64,000 bases of DNA from Deltaproteobacteria bacterium. GTDB lineage: Bacteria > Desulfobacterota > Binatia > Binatales > Binataceae. The notes below the pieces were generated by a model. The model searched no databases, was not told the DNA's origin, and saw only the letters and a list, made by a program, of their open reading frames with translations. Within the stretch, counting starts at the first letter, position 1, and each line of letters opens with the position of its first letter. The stretch covers positions 1 through 64,000 of the forward strand of contig JAJXYF010000018.1 of assembly GCA_021780755.1 (NCBI GenBank). The letters run 5' to 3'. The position numbers and the translations under genes were made by a program. Of this stretch, positions 25,091-33,650 are shown one piece after another.

Positions 25091-26152
25091 ACTGCGCTTG
25101 CTGACTCTTCCGCGCAGGCGGCGCACCTCATGACCCACCGCCCGCAATACGCCGAGGCCGAGCGCACGCCACGGCGAGATCCCCGAAAACGCCTCGCCCA
25201 TCGCATACAACGTGCGCAGCGAGAAACTGCGCTCGTTCGAAATCGCGTAAATCGTCTCCCAATAATCGGGCGACATTTTCGTGCGAAAGCGCTCCAGCCC
25301 GCGAAAATTATAGAACCGGGTCGCGTGCGCGCGCGCGAACGTCATCATCAGGCGCAGCCACCACGGATTGATCCCCGCCCCGTCCGCCTGGTTCGAGAGC
25401 GCCACCAGCCCGAGCGTGACGTAGGCGCGCCCGTCTTCGGCAAAGCGCCGCATCGCCGCATCGATCAAAAGCTCGCTCACCCCGTTGGGCGCCCGCGGCG
25501 ATCGCGCCACCTGCTCGATCAGAAAGCCGTTGCGCGCCACTACCGGCGACGCCACCAGAAAGGCGACCGCCGCACCCGCACGGCGCGCGACCATTAGTAC
25601 GCGATCGGCGACCGCGCCGTTCAGCGTGTGCGGCTCGACCAGGAAGTGCAGCGGCGGCAGCCCGCGCGACCTCAGCCATTCGTCGAGCACCCGGTCGAGT
25701 TCCGGATTGCCGCGTCCTTGCGCGCAAGGAATCGATTCGATCGTCACTCCCTTGTTGCGCGCCCGCGTGAGTTGCGCGCGCAGCGAGCGCCGTGTCTCGA
25801 TCACGCGGGCCCACCCTTGCGGATTCCACACCGGCTGCGCGCCGATCACGATCGTCGAATGTTCGCCCGTCCGTGCCGCCACCGCGCGCATCCGCTCCGC
25901 CGCGCATACGTAGCAGACCCGGCAGCCCTGATCGCGCGCGAACCGCTCGAACGCTGCAGCCGCCGTGCCCAGCGCGTCCGCCGCGCACACCGGCGCTCCT
26001 GCTACCAGCAATACGTTTTGCCGCCGCGTGTACGCGACTACCGCCGGTTCATGCGGCGCATACCAATGTTGCAAGCCGGGATTCAGTATCTGGTACGCGG
26101 TCGTATTCCAACCGTAGGTCATTACCAGTTCGCGCGCGTCCGGATTACTCAC
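25088..26152 (-). CDS. DUF2156 (MprF C-terminal-type) GNAT-fold protein
   Basis: The 354-residue cytosolic protein resembles the C-terminal lysyl-transfer domain of MprF: N-terminal 'AREL....GWNTTAYQILNPG', 'AYTRRQNVLLVAGAPVCA', 'CYVCAAERMRAVA', 'TIVIGAQPVWNPQGW', 'RRSLRAQLTRARNKG', 'GLVALSNQADG' and 'ARAHATRFYNFRGLERFRTKM'. The MprF domain moves an amino acid from charged tRNA to phosphatidylglycerol. Here there is no membrane half, so function may differ. The start is GTG 26152. The stop codon lies in the palindrome of repeat A, and copies of the same repeat family lie on both sides of the gene. Confidence 0.82.
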   Translation of the reverse strand: MSNPDARELVMTYGWNTTAYQILNPGLQHWYAPHEPAVVAYTRRQNVLLVAGAPVCAADALGTAAAAFERFARDQGCRVCYVCAAERMRAVAARTGEHSTIVIGAQPVWNPQGWARVIETRRSLRAQLTRARNKGVTIESIPCAQGRGNPELDRVLDEWLRSRGLPPLHFLVEPHTLNGAVADRVLMVARRAGAAVAFLVASPVVARNGFLIEQVARSPRAPNGVSELLIDAAMRRFAEDGRAYVTLGLVALSNQADGAGINPWWLRLMMTFARAHATRFYNFRGLERFRTKMSPDYWETIYAISNERSFSLRTLYAMGEAFSGISPWRALGLGVLRAVGHEVRRLRGRVSKRS

Positions 26153-26177
26153 AATTGAACTCGATAAAGAAAAAGAA

Positions 26178-26229
26178 GTTGTTCAAAAACGCAAAACTAT
26201 TGCTTTCACTGAAACCTCACGAGGTTTCA
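26178..26229 (+). repeat. Short palindromic intergenic repeat, copy C
   Basis: It ends in the 9-bp inverted repeat 'tgaaacctc' (26210-26218) and 'gaggtttca' (26221-26229) with a 2-nt loop. The preceding 30 bases ('gttgttcaaaaacgcaaaac') resemble those before copy D at 41972-42022. It shares the 'tgaaacct/aggtttca' core with copies A, B, D and E. Confidence 0.8.
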
Positions 26230-26304
26230 CGGCATTCCATGCCGACGGTGGATTACGCTCACGTTGCTTGATTATCGGATCGGGCGAGTGGGCTGCGCCC
26301 TGTT

Positions 26305-26425
26305 AAAACCGTGCTTACGCGCCCACAAAAGGCATCCGTATGACCTACCTGCATCCCTGTGGGAAGTTCAGTCCTGAAAATCGGGTCAAGACCGTTGGGC
26401 TGCTTGAGACCTTTCAAAGGTTTCA
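26305..26425 (+). repeat. Long intergenic repeat, copy B, ending in a palindrome
   Basis: This 121-base sequence is homologous to copy A in the same orientation. It ends in 'tgagaccttt' (26405-26414) and 'aaaggtttca' (26416-26425), a 10-bp stem with one G-T wobble. Copies A and B bracket the DUF2156 gene as direct repeats about 1.35 kb apart. Confidence 0.85.
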
Positions 26426-26595
26426 TTACTCTTTCTCCCGCTTCCGGTTCCGCGTTCCGCCTCTTGCTCTCTCCTCCCGCTGGCGCGGCGATTGCACTTA
26501 CACCCATTGGGCATCCGCGACGAAGGATACGGGCGGATATAGCCGAACACCTCCGAACATAGCGAATCAGGCGTCGCAACTCTGCAATTGCACAG

Positions 26596-29055
26596 ATGTA
26601 TCAAATCATTGTTTCTGACCGACCACTTCAAATTCCCGAGGCTCGATTACACACCCGCGGCTATTATCTGAACCCGGCCGGCGCCGCGATCCTCCTCTTG
26701 GTAGTGTTCGCGCTCTTACTAATGGATGCGCCGGCGACGGTTTCCGCACAGACCGTGCCGCTGATTGGAAACCATCCGGCATTCGACACCTCCGCGCTCA
26801 GCCGGCCGGCGGACGCGATGCGTCCACTCAACATCCATATATCGTTCGCCCCACGGAATCCCGCTGGCCTCGCCAAATTGCTGACCGACCTCCAGGATCC
26901 GGCATCGCCGCGCTACCATCGATGGCTGACGCCGGCCGCTTTCGACGCCACCTTCGGGCGGACCCCCACCGAAGTTTCAGCGGTGCAACAATGGCTATCC
27001 GGACAGGGCTTTCGCGTAGTCGAGTCCTCGCCGCGCGGCGTGACCTCGATCGCGACCGTCGCGCAGGCCGAGTCCGCCTTCGCCACGCGCCTGCTCGCCT
27101 CGCACGATAGCTCATCGTTCGCCAACGCGACCGATCCTCAAGTCCCTGGGCGTTTCGCTGCCGTGGTCGGCTCGATCGAAGGACTCGACAACATGCGTCA
27201 TTCGCTCGCCTTGGCGATTCGGCCGCCGGGTTCATCCGCGGCAACCATCGCCGCGCTACCCGATCGCGCGGTCGCGACGCGGCGAACCAGCCGGCCATCG
27301 CGCGGAACGCCACGCGCCACGCTGATTCCGGCCGCGGTTACCGATTACAGCAACGGCCTCGGACTCGCCTTCGGTCCCGCCGACCTCTGGACCTTTTATG
27401 ACGAAACGCCACTGCTCGACGCCGGCGCCAACGGCGGCGCGGGCGATTGCGTCGCGATGATCGAGGATACCGACTACTACAGCCCGTCGGTCACCCTGTT
27501 CGATTCCAACTTCGCGCTCCCCGTCGCCACCATCACGCGCGTATTCGCCGACGGCACCAATCCCGGCCGCAACGGCGACGAAATCGAAGCGCTGCTGGAT
27601 ATCGAATGGGCCCATGCGGTCGCACCGGGGGCCGCGATCAGCGTGTATATCGGCAACCCCGCCACCGCGCCGATCGACCCGCTGGTCAGCGCGCTGAGCA
27701 AGGCCGTCACCGATAACAAGTGCGGCGCGATCAGCGTCAGCTACGGCTTCTGCGGGGCCTCGTCCGCATTTTTCACCGGCACCCTCGATCCGATTTTCGC
27801 GCAAGCCGCAACGCAGGGTCAGTCAGTCTTCATCTCGAGCGGCGATCAGGGCGCCGCCGACATCGTGCTCAATACCGCCGGGACCGCGTGCGTCGTCGGC
27901 AAGACCCGCAACGTCAGCGAAATGGCGGCCGACCCCAACGTGATTGGCGTGGGCGGCACGGAATTCACCCCGAGCTACGACGGGTCGAACAATGACATCG
28001 GCAGCACCGCCGAGAGCGTCTGGAATGATTCGACCGGCGCGAGCGGCGGCGGTGCGAGCGCCGCATTTGGCAAACCCTCGTGGCAGGTTCCAGGCACTCC
28101 GTCCGATGCCCGGCGCGACGTTCCCGATGTGTCCCTCGGCGCAAGCCCGATTTCTCCGGGCTTTTATTGGGGCGACGACACCGGCGGCGCGGGCGCCGCG
28201 GCGCTCAATTGCTGCATCGGCGGCACCAGTATCGCCGCGCCGATGTGGGCGGGTCTGGCGAAAGTAGTCGCTCAAACCACCGGCACCCGCCTCGGCAATA
28301 TGAACCCGCGCATCTATACAATGGGCGCGCTGCACGACGAGTCCCTTTCCGGACTGCGCGACGTCACCTCGGGCAACAACAACTACAATGGCGTAAGCGG
28401 ATTCGCCGCCGTCGCCGGCTACGACCAGGCCACCGGATGGGGCAGTGCCGACATGGCCGCCTTCGCTGCCGGCTATCCGGTCGCGACGCCGACCCCGACT
28501 CCCACCGCAACCCCGACGACGACCCCAACGCCTACTCCAACTCCCACGCGGACACCGACCCCGTCCCCGACTGCGTCGTCAACCCCAACTCCTACCGCAA
28601 CTCCGACGCCTACTCCCACGCCAACACCCACCCCAACGCCCACTGCCACACCAACGCCAACTCCTTCGCCCTCACCAACGCCCACCCCGACGCCGTCGCC
28701 GTCGCCCACTCCGATACCGAATGCCGGTCCCGCGACTTTTACCCCGAAATCGATTCTCTTCGGCCCGCACAAAGTCGGCACCGCGACCGTCGCTCGGAGG
28801 GTCGTGATCGTCAATCCATTGCGCAACAAATCGACGCTCGTGATCCGCAACCTCACCTTCAGCGAGGGCAACTTCGTCATCGATAGCGCGAGCACCACCT
28901 GTACTTACGGCGCGACTCTCGCGCCCGGCGCACGATGCCGCATCGGAGTCCGCTTCACGCCCAGCGCGGGCGGCCTGCTCGCCTCCACGCTCATCGTCAC
29001 CGACAGCTCCGGTAACAGTCCGCATTTGATCATGCTTCACGGCAAAGGGATCTGA
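26596..29055 (+). CDS. Sedolisin (S53, kumamolisin-type) with Thr-Pro linker and C-terminal Ig-like domain
   Basis: The 819-residue secreted acid protease has, in order: a signal segment (about residues 28-51, '[23 protein letters not shown]'); a propeptide ('[18 protein letters not shown]'); a catalytic domain with Glu331 and Asp335 in '[13 protein letters not shown]', Asp417 in 'SSGDQGA' and Ser545 in 'GGTSIAAP'; a calcium site near '[10 protein letters not shown]'; a Thr-Pro linker (about 631-708); and an ASH/choice-of-anchor-D-like domain ('[22 protein letters not shown]', '[13 protein letters not shown]'). The S53 catalytic triad is complete. It likely degrades protein outside the cell at low pH. 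A lone propeptide homologue lies at 21339-21965. Confidence 0.92.
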   Translation: MYQIIVSDRPLQIPEARLHTRGYYLNPAGAAILLLVVFALLLMDAPATVSAQTVPLIGNHPAFDTSALSRPADAMRPLNIHISFAPRNPAGLAKLLTDLQDPASPRYHRWLTPAAFDATFGRTPTEVSAVQQWLSGQGFRVVESSPRGVTSIATVAQAESAFATRLLASHDSSSFANATDPQVPGRFAAVVGSIEGLDNMRHSLALAIRPPGSSAATIAALPDRAVATRRTSRPSRGTPRATLIPAAVTDYSNGLGLAFGPADLWTFYDETPLLDAGANGGAGDCVAMIEDTDYYSPSVTLFDSNFALPVATITRVFADGTNPGRNGDEIEALLDIEWAHAVAPGAAISVYIGNPATAPIDPLVSALSKAVTDNKCGAISVSYGFCGASSAFFTGTLDPIFAQAATQGQSVFISSGDQGAADIVLNTAGTACVVGKTRNVSEMAADPNVIGVGGTEFTPSYDGSNNDIGSTAESVWNDSTGASGGGASAAFGKPSWQVPGTPSDARRDVPDVSLGASPISPGFYWGDDTGGAGAAALNCCIGGTSIAAPMWAGLAKVVAQTTGTRLGNMNPRIYTMGALHDESLSGLRDVTSGNNNYNGVSGFAAVAGYDQATGWGSADMAAFAAGYPVATPTPTPTATPTTTPTPTPTPTRTPTPSPTASSTPTPTATPTPTPTPTPTPTPTATPTPTPSPSPTPTPTPSPSPTPIPNAGPATFTPKSILFGPHKVGTATVARRVVIVNPLRNKSTLVIRNLTFSEGNFVIDSASTTCTYGATLAPGARCRIGVRFTPSAGGLLASTLIVTDSSGNSPHLIMLHGKGI
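28486..28719 (+). repeat. Thr-Pro coding low-complexity repeat in the sedolisin gene
   Basis: About 78 codons of mostly 'acn ccn' (Thr-Pro, with Ser, Ala and Arg variants) encode a stiff extended linker between the protease and the C-terminal domain. The hexanucleotide is degenerate at third positions, so slippage is possible but less likely than in a perfect repeat. Confidence 0.85.
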
Positions 29056-29200
29056 GACCCCCGCATAGCGGCGCGCGGATCTGGCGTAACGCCTCGTTAT
29101 CGAGCTAATTCATGTGCAGGCGGCCCGCGCAGCCCTTCGATTTGCGTATCCCGGATCTCACGCAGGCGCTCGCTGGTCACCGCCGTATAAGGAGTGCATG

Positions 29201-30112
29201 ATGACCGTTCGCCTGAGACGTTCCGAACTGTCGGTGCCGGGTTCCAACCCGAAGATGATCGAGAAGGCGCTGGCGAGCGCGGCCGACCTCGTTTTCCTCG
29301 ACCTCGAGGACGCGGTGGCACCGGCGCTGAAGGAAAGCTCGCGTGCCAATGTGATCGCGGCGCTGAAGAATCCGCACTGGGGGCGCAAACTGCGCGCGAT
29401 ACGGGTCAATGCGGCCGAGACCAAATGGGCGCATGACGACGTGATCGATGTGGTCACCGCCGCCGGCGAATCTCTTGACGTGATCATTCTGCCCAAGGTC
29501 AAGGCGCCGCGCGATCTATGGTTTTTCGATACGCTGCTCGCGCAACTCGAAATCAAACTCAAGCTCAAGCGGAAAATCGGACTCGAGGCGCTGATCGAGG
29601 AGACCGCGGCGCTCGCGCGGGTCGAGGAAATCGCCGGATGCTGCCCGCGTCTCGAGGCGATCATCCTGGGCTTCGGCGATCTGTCCGCGAGCCAAGGGGT
29701 GCGCGCGTCGCTGGCCGAGGAGGACGAGGCCAATCGCTATCCGGGCGACCCGTGGCATTTCGCGCGCGGCCGGATGATCGTGGCGGCGCGCGCCGCAGGT
29801 ATCGACGCGATCGACGGTCCCTTCGCGAACTTTCGCGACCCCGCGGGCTACCGGCGCGAGTCGGTGTGGGCGGCGACCCTCGGCGCGGTCGGCAAATGGG
29901 CCATCCATCCGAGCCAGATCGAGATCGCCAACGAGGTCTTCGCACCGACCGTCAAGGAAATCGACCTCGCGCACCGCATGTGCGACGCCTATGCGGCCTC
30001 CGAGCAGGCAGGCGCCGGCGCCGCCGCCGCCGATGGCGTCCTCATCGATGCCGCCACCGTCCGCATCCACGAGGCGGTGCTCGAGCGGGCGCGCCTCAGC
30101 GGCCGCGCGTGA
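29201..30112 (+). CDS. HpcH/HpaI-CitE-like aldolase/lyase
   Basis: The protein (303 residues) opens 'RRSELSVPGSNPKMIEKAL' and 'DLVFLDLEDAVAP', the family signature with metal-contacting Asp-Glu-Asp, and continues 'IRVNAAETKWAHDD', 'VIILPKVKAPRDLW', 'IGLEALIEETAAL', 'IILGFGDLSAS' and 'GKWAIHPSQIEIANEVF'. It belongs to the citrate lyase beta subunit, malyl-CoA lyase and citramalyl-CoA lyase group, which cleaves or condenses acyl-CoA thioesters. The ATG at 29201 follows 'aaggag' by about 7 nt; an adjacent ATG at 29198 is also in frame. No citrate lyase alpha or gamma subunit is nearby, so a malyl- or citramalyl-CoA-type activity is more likely. Confidence 0.88.
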   Translation: MTVRLRRSELSVPGSNPKMIEKALASAADLVFLDLEDAVAPALKESSRANVIAALKNPHWGRKLRAIRVNAAETKWAHDDVIDVVTAAGESLDVIILPKVKAPRDLWFFDTLLAQLEIKLKLKRKIGLEALIEETAALARVEEIAGCCPRLEAIILGFGDLSASQGVRASLAEEDEANRYPGDPWHFARGRMIVAARAAGIDAIDGPFANFRDPAGYRRESVWAATLGAVGKWAIHPSQIEIANEVFAPTVKEIDLAHRMCDAYAASEQAGAGAAAADGVLIDAATVRIHEAVLERARLSGRA

Positions 30113-30146
30113 ACCGCACCGCGCAAACGATGTGCCCCAAAAGTAT

Positions 30147-30180
30147 GCTCCCGCCGATTCCAGATTGAATGGGCGGGAGC
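30147..30180. terminator. Hairpin between convergent genes
   Basis: A 9-bp inverted repeat 'gctcccgcc' (30147-30155) and 'ggcgggagc' (30172-30180) lies between the CitE-like gene and the convergent secreted-protein gene. No T tract follows on either side. It may serve as a bidirectional RNA 3'-end structure. Confidence 0.4.
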
Positions 30181-30212
30181 CGAGTGCTGGACAGATCTAG
30201 CGATTCGTAGTT

Positions 30213-30779
30213 CTACGGCTGAAGGTTTCCATCCATTGAAGCGCGCGAAACCGTGCCCGCCAGACTGCCGTTCATCGCTCCCGTGCCCCCCGTGAAGGGC
30301 TTGTTACCGTGCCCTGTGCCCCCGGTCACAGTGAAAGTCCCATTGAAGAGTTCGGCGCTGCTGTCCGCGGTCGGGCAAGCGAGTCCGGAGATATCTATCG
30401 AAATCGTCGTTTTGCCGTTGGAACTCGAGAGCGTTCCGAAGCCCGTCGCCGGGAGGCAGTCACCGGCGGTCGAGATTGGAAGCGGAGCACTGGTTTCGTC
30501 GATACTCAGCTCGAACGTCAACGACCCCCGGTTGAAACTCTGATTGCCGATCACCGTCTCAGCCCCGGTCAAGCATTCGCACGTATGCGCAGGGGCGCAC
30601 GCAATTGCTGGACTGGTACAGGGGCCGGCCGCGAGTGCTCCGATGCCCACGCCCTCAGATTGGAAATTCACCAACCCTTGTGTATTCGCCGCTGCGAACA
30701 CCGGCCGCCCCCACAGCATCGATGCCGCCCCGAGCGCCACCGTCACCATCGCAACCGCCATTAGTCTTTTCCGTATCAT
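30213..30779 (-). CDS. Secreted protein of unknown function
   Basis: The protein (188 residues from the ATG at 30779) has a Sec signal peptide: 'MIRKRL', then 'MAVAMVTVALGAASMLWG' and a cleavage site near 'VFAAA'. The mature part has six or more cysteines ('GPCTSPAIACAPAHTCECL'), is rich in Gly, Ser and Thr, and contains 'GTFTVTGGTGHGNKPFTGGTG', suggesting an all-beta exported protein with disulfides. I do not recognise the family. A strong 'gggaggcg' sits before the ATG; the open frame continues upstream to 30956, but that part reads as non-coding. It is probably monocistronic. Confidence 0.7.
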   Translation of the reverse strand: MIRKRLMAVAMVTVALGAASMLWGRPVFAAANTQGLVNFQSEGVGIGALAAGPCTSPAIACAPAHTCECLTGAETVIGNQSFNRGSLTFELSIDETSAPLPISTAGDCLPATGFGTLSSSNGKTTISIDISGLACPTADSSAELFNGTFTVTGGTGHGNKPFTGGTGAMNGSLAGTVSRASMDGNLQP

Positions 30780-31494
30780 GCTCGTCGCCTCCCTTTCCGC
30801 TGTTGCCGCAAGTTTTGTGAAACGGGGTGCGTCGGCTTTGATGAAAGCTTTTACCGTAGGACTAGCCAGCGGTTTCCACCGGGGAGCCGGCAGCCCACCC
30901 CGCTGCACGGGCTTCACCCTAATGCGGCTCTCGCGGACGGGTCTTCTATTATTCACGTAACAGCGTTGGTCTTTGGTCAGCCGCTGACGTTTGCTGCTGA
31001 AAGACTCGCCCCGGCTACTCGACTGGTTGGTTCGCGCGCGCTCTGTGCGGCGCGCCGATAGGTACGCAAGGCTCGCCCTTTTATCAGGGCTTCACGCTCG
31101 CGATGAGCCCCCCTTCCGTCATCCTGAAATCCCTTTCCGTCATTCTGAACGAGGTGAAGGATCTCGCGCGGTCCTCCGCGCGCTAAGATCCCGCGCCACC
31201 ATCCGCGCGTTGTGCTATGCTGTTTTTTGCGGCAACCCTCGATGCCGCCGGCACCGACGTGAAGAACTTTTTTTACAAAACGAACTAGAGCAAGTGCTGC
31301 CTAGGCGCGCAAGCCGTCTATTAGGAACCTATAGGTGACGGGAGTGCTAATGCGAATTTACATAAATCCACCGTCTCCGACGCCCCCATGCCCTCCTCGC
31401 CAATTCAGACCTTGACTTGAACCGACCTCGCGGGTCATTCAATTCCCAAGATCTCCAAAGATCCCCAAGCGATGCATCGGAAGGATTAGGAGCG
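30780..31494. other. 715-base gene-free stretch
   Basis: No gene with recognisable motifs is present. A frame of 115 codons at 30991-31338 has no plausible protein features. The stretch contains a repeat-like motif at 31113-31172. The last 60 bases, including 'aggattaggag', lead into the acyl-CoA dehydrogenase start. Confidence 0.6.
31113..31172 (+). repeat. Tandem partial copies of a 'gtcattctgaac' dispersed motif
   Basis: Two adjacent related units occur, 'cttccgtcatcctgaaat' and 'tttccgtcattctgaacg' followed by 'aggtgaaggatctcgcg'. From memory, sequences of the form 'tcattctgagc...gaaggatctc' recur between genes in many bacterial genomes. The function is unknown, and other copies are not present in this window. 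Confidence 0.45.
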
Positions 31495-32679
31495 ATGGAT
31501 TTCAACTACAGCGTCGAAGACGAAGCCTTTCGCGCGGAAGTCCGGGCGTGGCTCGAAGCCAATCAACAATTTGCGCCGCCGCCCAGCGGCCCGCTCGACG
31601 ACGGCGGCAAAGAGGGATGGGCGTCCCGTGTGCGCTGGCACAAGAAACTCAACGAGGGCGGCTGGGGCGCCGTGCATTGGCCTAAAGAATACGGCGGGCG
31701 CGGGGCGACTGTGATGCAGCGGCTGATCTTTCGCGAGGAACTTGGACGCCTGAACCTGAGCGAGCCCGGCCTCGGGATGGGGATCGGCTTGCTCGGGCCA
31801 ACCTTGATTCATTGGGGCAATGAGGATCAGAAGCAACGCTATCTGCCGGCGATCCTGCGCGGCGACGAGTTCTGGTGCCAGGGCTATTCCGAGCCTGGCT
31901 CGGGCTCCGACCTCGCCTCGATCAAGACCCGCGCGGAAGAGGACGGCGACTACTTCGTGGTCAATGGTCAGAAGGTCTGGACCTCGGTGGCGCAGTTTGC
32001 CGACTGGATATTCCTGCTGGTGCGTACCGACCCCGACGCCCCCAAGCACAAAGGGATTTCCTACTTGCTGGTCGATATGCACAGTCCCGGGATCACCGTG
32101 CGTCCGCTGGTGCAGATGACCGGCGGCAGGGGCTTTAACGAGGTATTCTTCGAGGACGTGCGCGTACCCAAAAAGAATATCGTCGGCGAAAAAAACAATG
32201 GCTGGCAGGTCGCGATTACCACTTTGATGTTCGAGCGCTCGGGTTCCGGCGGCAATGAAGGTGCGTTGACCCAGATCAATCAACTCGCGGAACTCGCCAA
32301 ACGCCTGCCGCGCAATGGCGGCAGCGCATGGGACGATTCGGGCGTGCGCCAGAAGATCGTCAAGTTCGCGGCCGAGGCCTACGCGCTCAAGTACACCGGC
32401 TATCGCCAGCTCACGCGCCAGCTCAAGGGCATGCCGCCCGGCCCGGAAGGCTCGATGATGAAGCTGTGCGGAACCGAATTGTCGCTGGCAATCGCGCAAT
32501 ACGCGATGGAGTTGCTCGGGCCGTATAGTCAGTTCGAATACAACGCGCCGTTTGCGCTAGATCGCGGCAAATGGTCATTGCGGATGCTGGCGGCGCGCGG
32601 TCCGACGATTTACGCGGGCACCAACCAGATCCAGCACAACATCATCGGCGAGCGGGTGCTGGGCTTGCCCAAGGGCTAG
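31495..32679 (+). CDS. Acyl-CoA dehydrogenase
   Basis: The 394-residue flavoenzyme has an N-terminal helix domain ('FRAEVRAWLEAN'), the FAD/substrate motif 'QGYSEPGSGSDLASIKTRAE' and 'VVNGQKVWTS', and C-terminal 'GTNQIQHNIIGERVLGLPKG'. It oxidises an acyl-CoA to its 2-enoyl-CoA, passing electrons to ETF. The ATG at 31495 follows 'aggattaggag'. The C-terminus is almost identical to the remnant at 6893-6991, which shows that such genes are duplicated and lost in this genome. An LLM-class oxidoreductase follows on the same strand. Chain-length preference cannot be judged. Confidence 0.92.
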   Translation: MDFNYSVEDEAFRAEVRAWLEANQQFAPPPSGPLDDGGKEGWASRVRWHKKLNEGGWGAVHWPKEYGGRGATVMQRLIFREELGRLNLSEPGLGMGIGLLGPTLIHWGNEDQKQRYLPAILRGDEFWCQGYSEPGSGSDLASIKTRAEEDGDYFVVNGQKVWTSVAQFADWIFLLVRTDPDAPKHKGISYLLVDMHSPGITVRPLVQMTGGRGFNEVFFEDVRVPKKNIVGEKNNGWQVAITTLMFERSGSGGNEGALTQINQLAELAKRLPRNGGSAWDDSGVRQKIVKFAAEAYALKYTGYRQLTRQLKGMPPGPEGSMMKLCGTELSLAIAQYAMELLGPYSQFEYNAPFALDRGKWSLRMLAARGPTIYAGTNQIQHNIIGERVLGLPKG

Positions 32680-32764
32680 TCGCACGCGGCCGCGCAATAG
32701 TCAGTCGTGACTCGTTGTCATGCGCAGTGAGTATTCGCTCTGAGAATACTATGGAGTTTTGGCA

Positions 32765-33640
32765 ATGGCGGACTTCGGAATCTGCTCAGTACCTACTCAC
32801 TATACAATTCCGCCCGCCGAACTGGGAAAGTGGGCGGAGGCCAACGGCTTCGAGTCGCTCTGGTACGGGGAGCATTCGCATATCCCCACCAGTCGCAAGA
32901 CCCCGTTTCCGATGGGTGGCGAGCTGCCGCAGTTCTACAAGGAATTCTTCGATCCGTTTATCGCGCTGACCGCCGCCGCCGCGGTTACCACTAAGCTCAA
33001 GGTCGGGACCTCGGTCTGCCTGGTTCCCGAACACAATGCGATCAACCTCGCCAAAACCGTTGCGTGCCTCGACCAGGTATCGAAGGGCAGATTCGTGCTC
33101 GGAATCGGCGCGGGATGGAACGCCGAGGAGATGGCCGATCACGGCGTCGATATCAAGGACCGCTGGAAAGTGACGCGCGAGGGTGTCCTCGCGATGAAGG
33201 AAATCTGGACCAGGGAAGTCGCCGAGTATCACGGCAAGTTCGTCAATTTCGATCCGCTCTGGTGCTGGCCCAAGCCGGTCCGGGCGGGCGGCCCGCCGGT
33301 GCTGATGGGCGCGTCGTCAAAGTGGGTTCCCAAACGGGTCGTCGAGTACTGCGATGGCTGGTTTCCGATCGATGTGGGTCCCGGCGCAAGCGAAGAACTC
33401 GCGAGTGGAATCGAAGCGATCCGATTGGAGGCGGCACAACGCGGCCGGGCGATTAGTCAGTTCGATTTTACCGTATTGACGGCCTTCGATATGGGCGCCG
33501 GCGGCGGCCTCGATACCCGTATTCGTGATCTGCTCAAGCTGGGCTTCAATCGAATCCTGCTCATGGCGCCGGTCGCCAGACCCGACCAGCAATGGCCCGT
33601 GCTCGAACGGTACGCAGGATTGATCCGCAAGTTCGCCTAG
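32765..33640 (+). CDS. LLM-class (luciferase-like) oxidoreductase, probably F420-dependent
   Basis: The 291-residue TIM-barrel protein starts 'DFGICSVPTHYTIPPAEL', then 'ESLWYGEHSHIP', 'LKVGTSVCLVPEHNAINLAKT', 'GRFVLGIGAGWNAEEM' and 'PPVLMGAS'. These are hallmarks of the luciferase-like family; the 'GIGAGWNAEE' form is frequent in actinobacterial F420-dependent members annotated 'TIGR03619-like', although FMN-dependent monooxygenases share it. I therefore infer but cannot prove F420. The ATG at 32765 is preceded by 'tggag'. It lies 85 nt after the acyl-CoA dehydrogenase and may share its transcript. Confidence 0.86.
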   Translation: MADFGICSVPTHYTIPPAELGKWAEANGFESLWYGEHSHIPTSRKTPFPMGGELPQFYKEFFDPFIALTAAAAVTTKLKVGTSVCLVPEHNAINLAKTVACLDQVSKGRFVLGIGAGWNAEEMADHGVDIKDRWKVTREGVLAMKEIWTREVAEYHGKFVNFDPLWCWPKPVRAGGPPVLMGASSKWVPKRVVEYCDGWFPIDVGPGASEELASGIEAIRLEAAQRGRAISQFDFTVLTAFDMGAGGGLDTRIRDLLKLGFNRILLMAPVARPDQQWPVLERYAGLIRKFA

Positions 33641-33650
33641 CCGCCCTTGG

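Larger units (their letters stand above)
26153..26595. other. 443-base gene-free stretch holding two repeat copies
   Basis: No gene is convincing. It contains repeat C (26178-26229) and repeat B (26305-26425), with an unremarkable spacer between. The remainder, 26426-26595, lies upstream of the sedolisin and presumably contains its promoter; an A/T-richer segment occurs around 26570-26600 but I cannot assign boxes. No good ribosome-binding site precedes the ATG at 26596. Confidence 0.6.

Noticed and set aside
28486..28719. Repetitive DNA that could be mistaken for a CRISPR or microsatellite
   Set aside because: It encodes a continuous Thr-Pro linker inside the sedolisin gene and has no spacers.
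29201..30112. CitE-like gene as part of citrate fermentation
   Set aside because: The other citrate lyase subunits and the acyl-carrier prosthetic-group genes are absent nearby; the family includes many unrelated CoA lyases.
30991..31338. A 115-codon plus-strand frame
   Set aside because: The translated sequence looks random, spans the intergenic repeat and has no ribosome-binding site.
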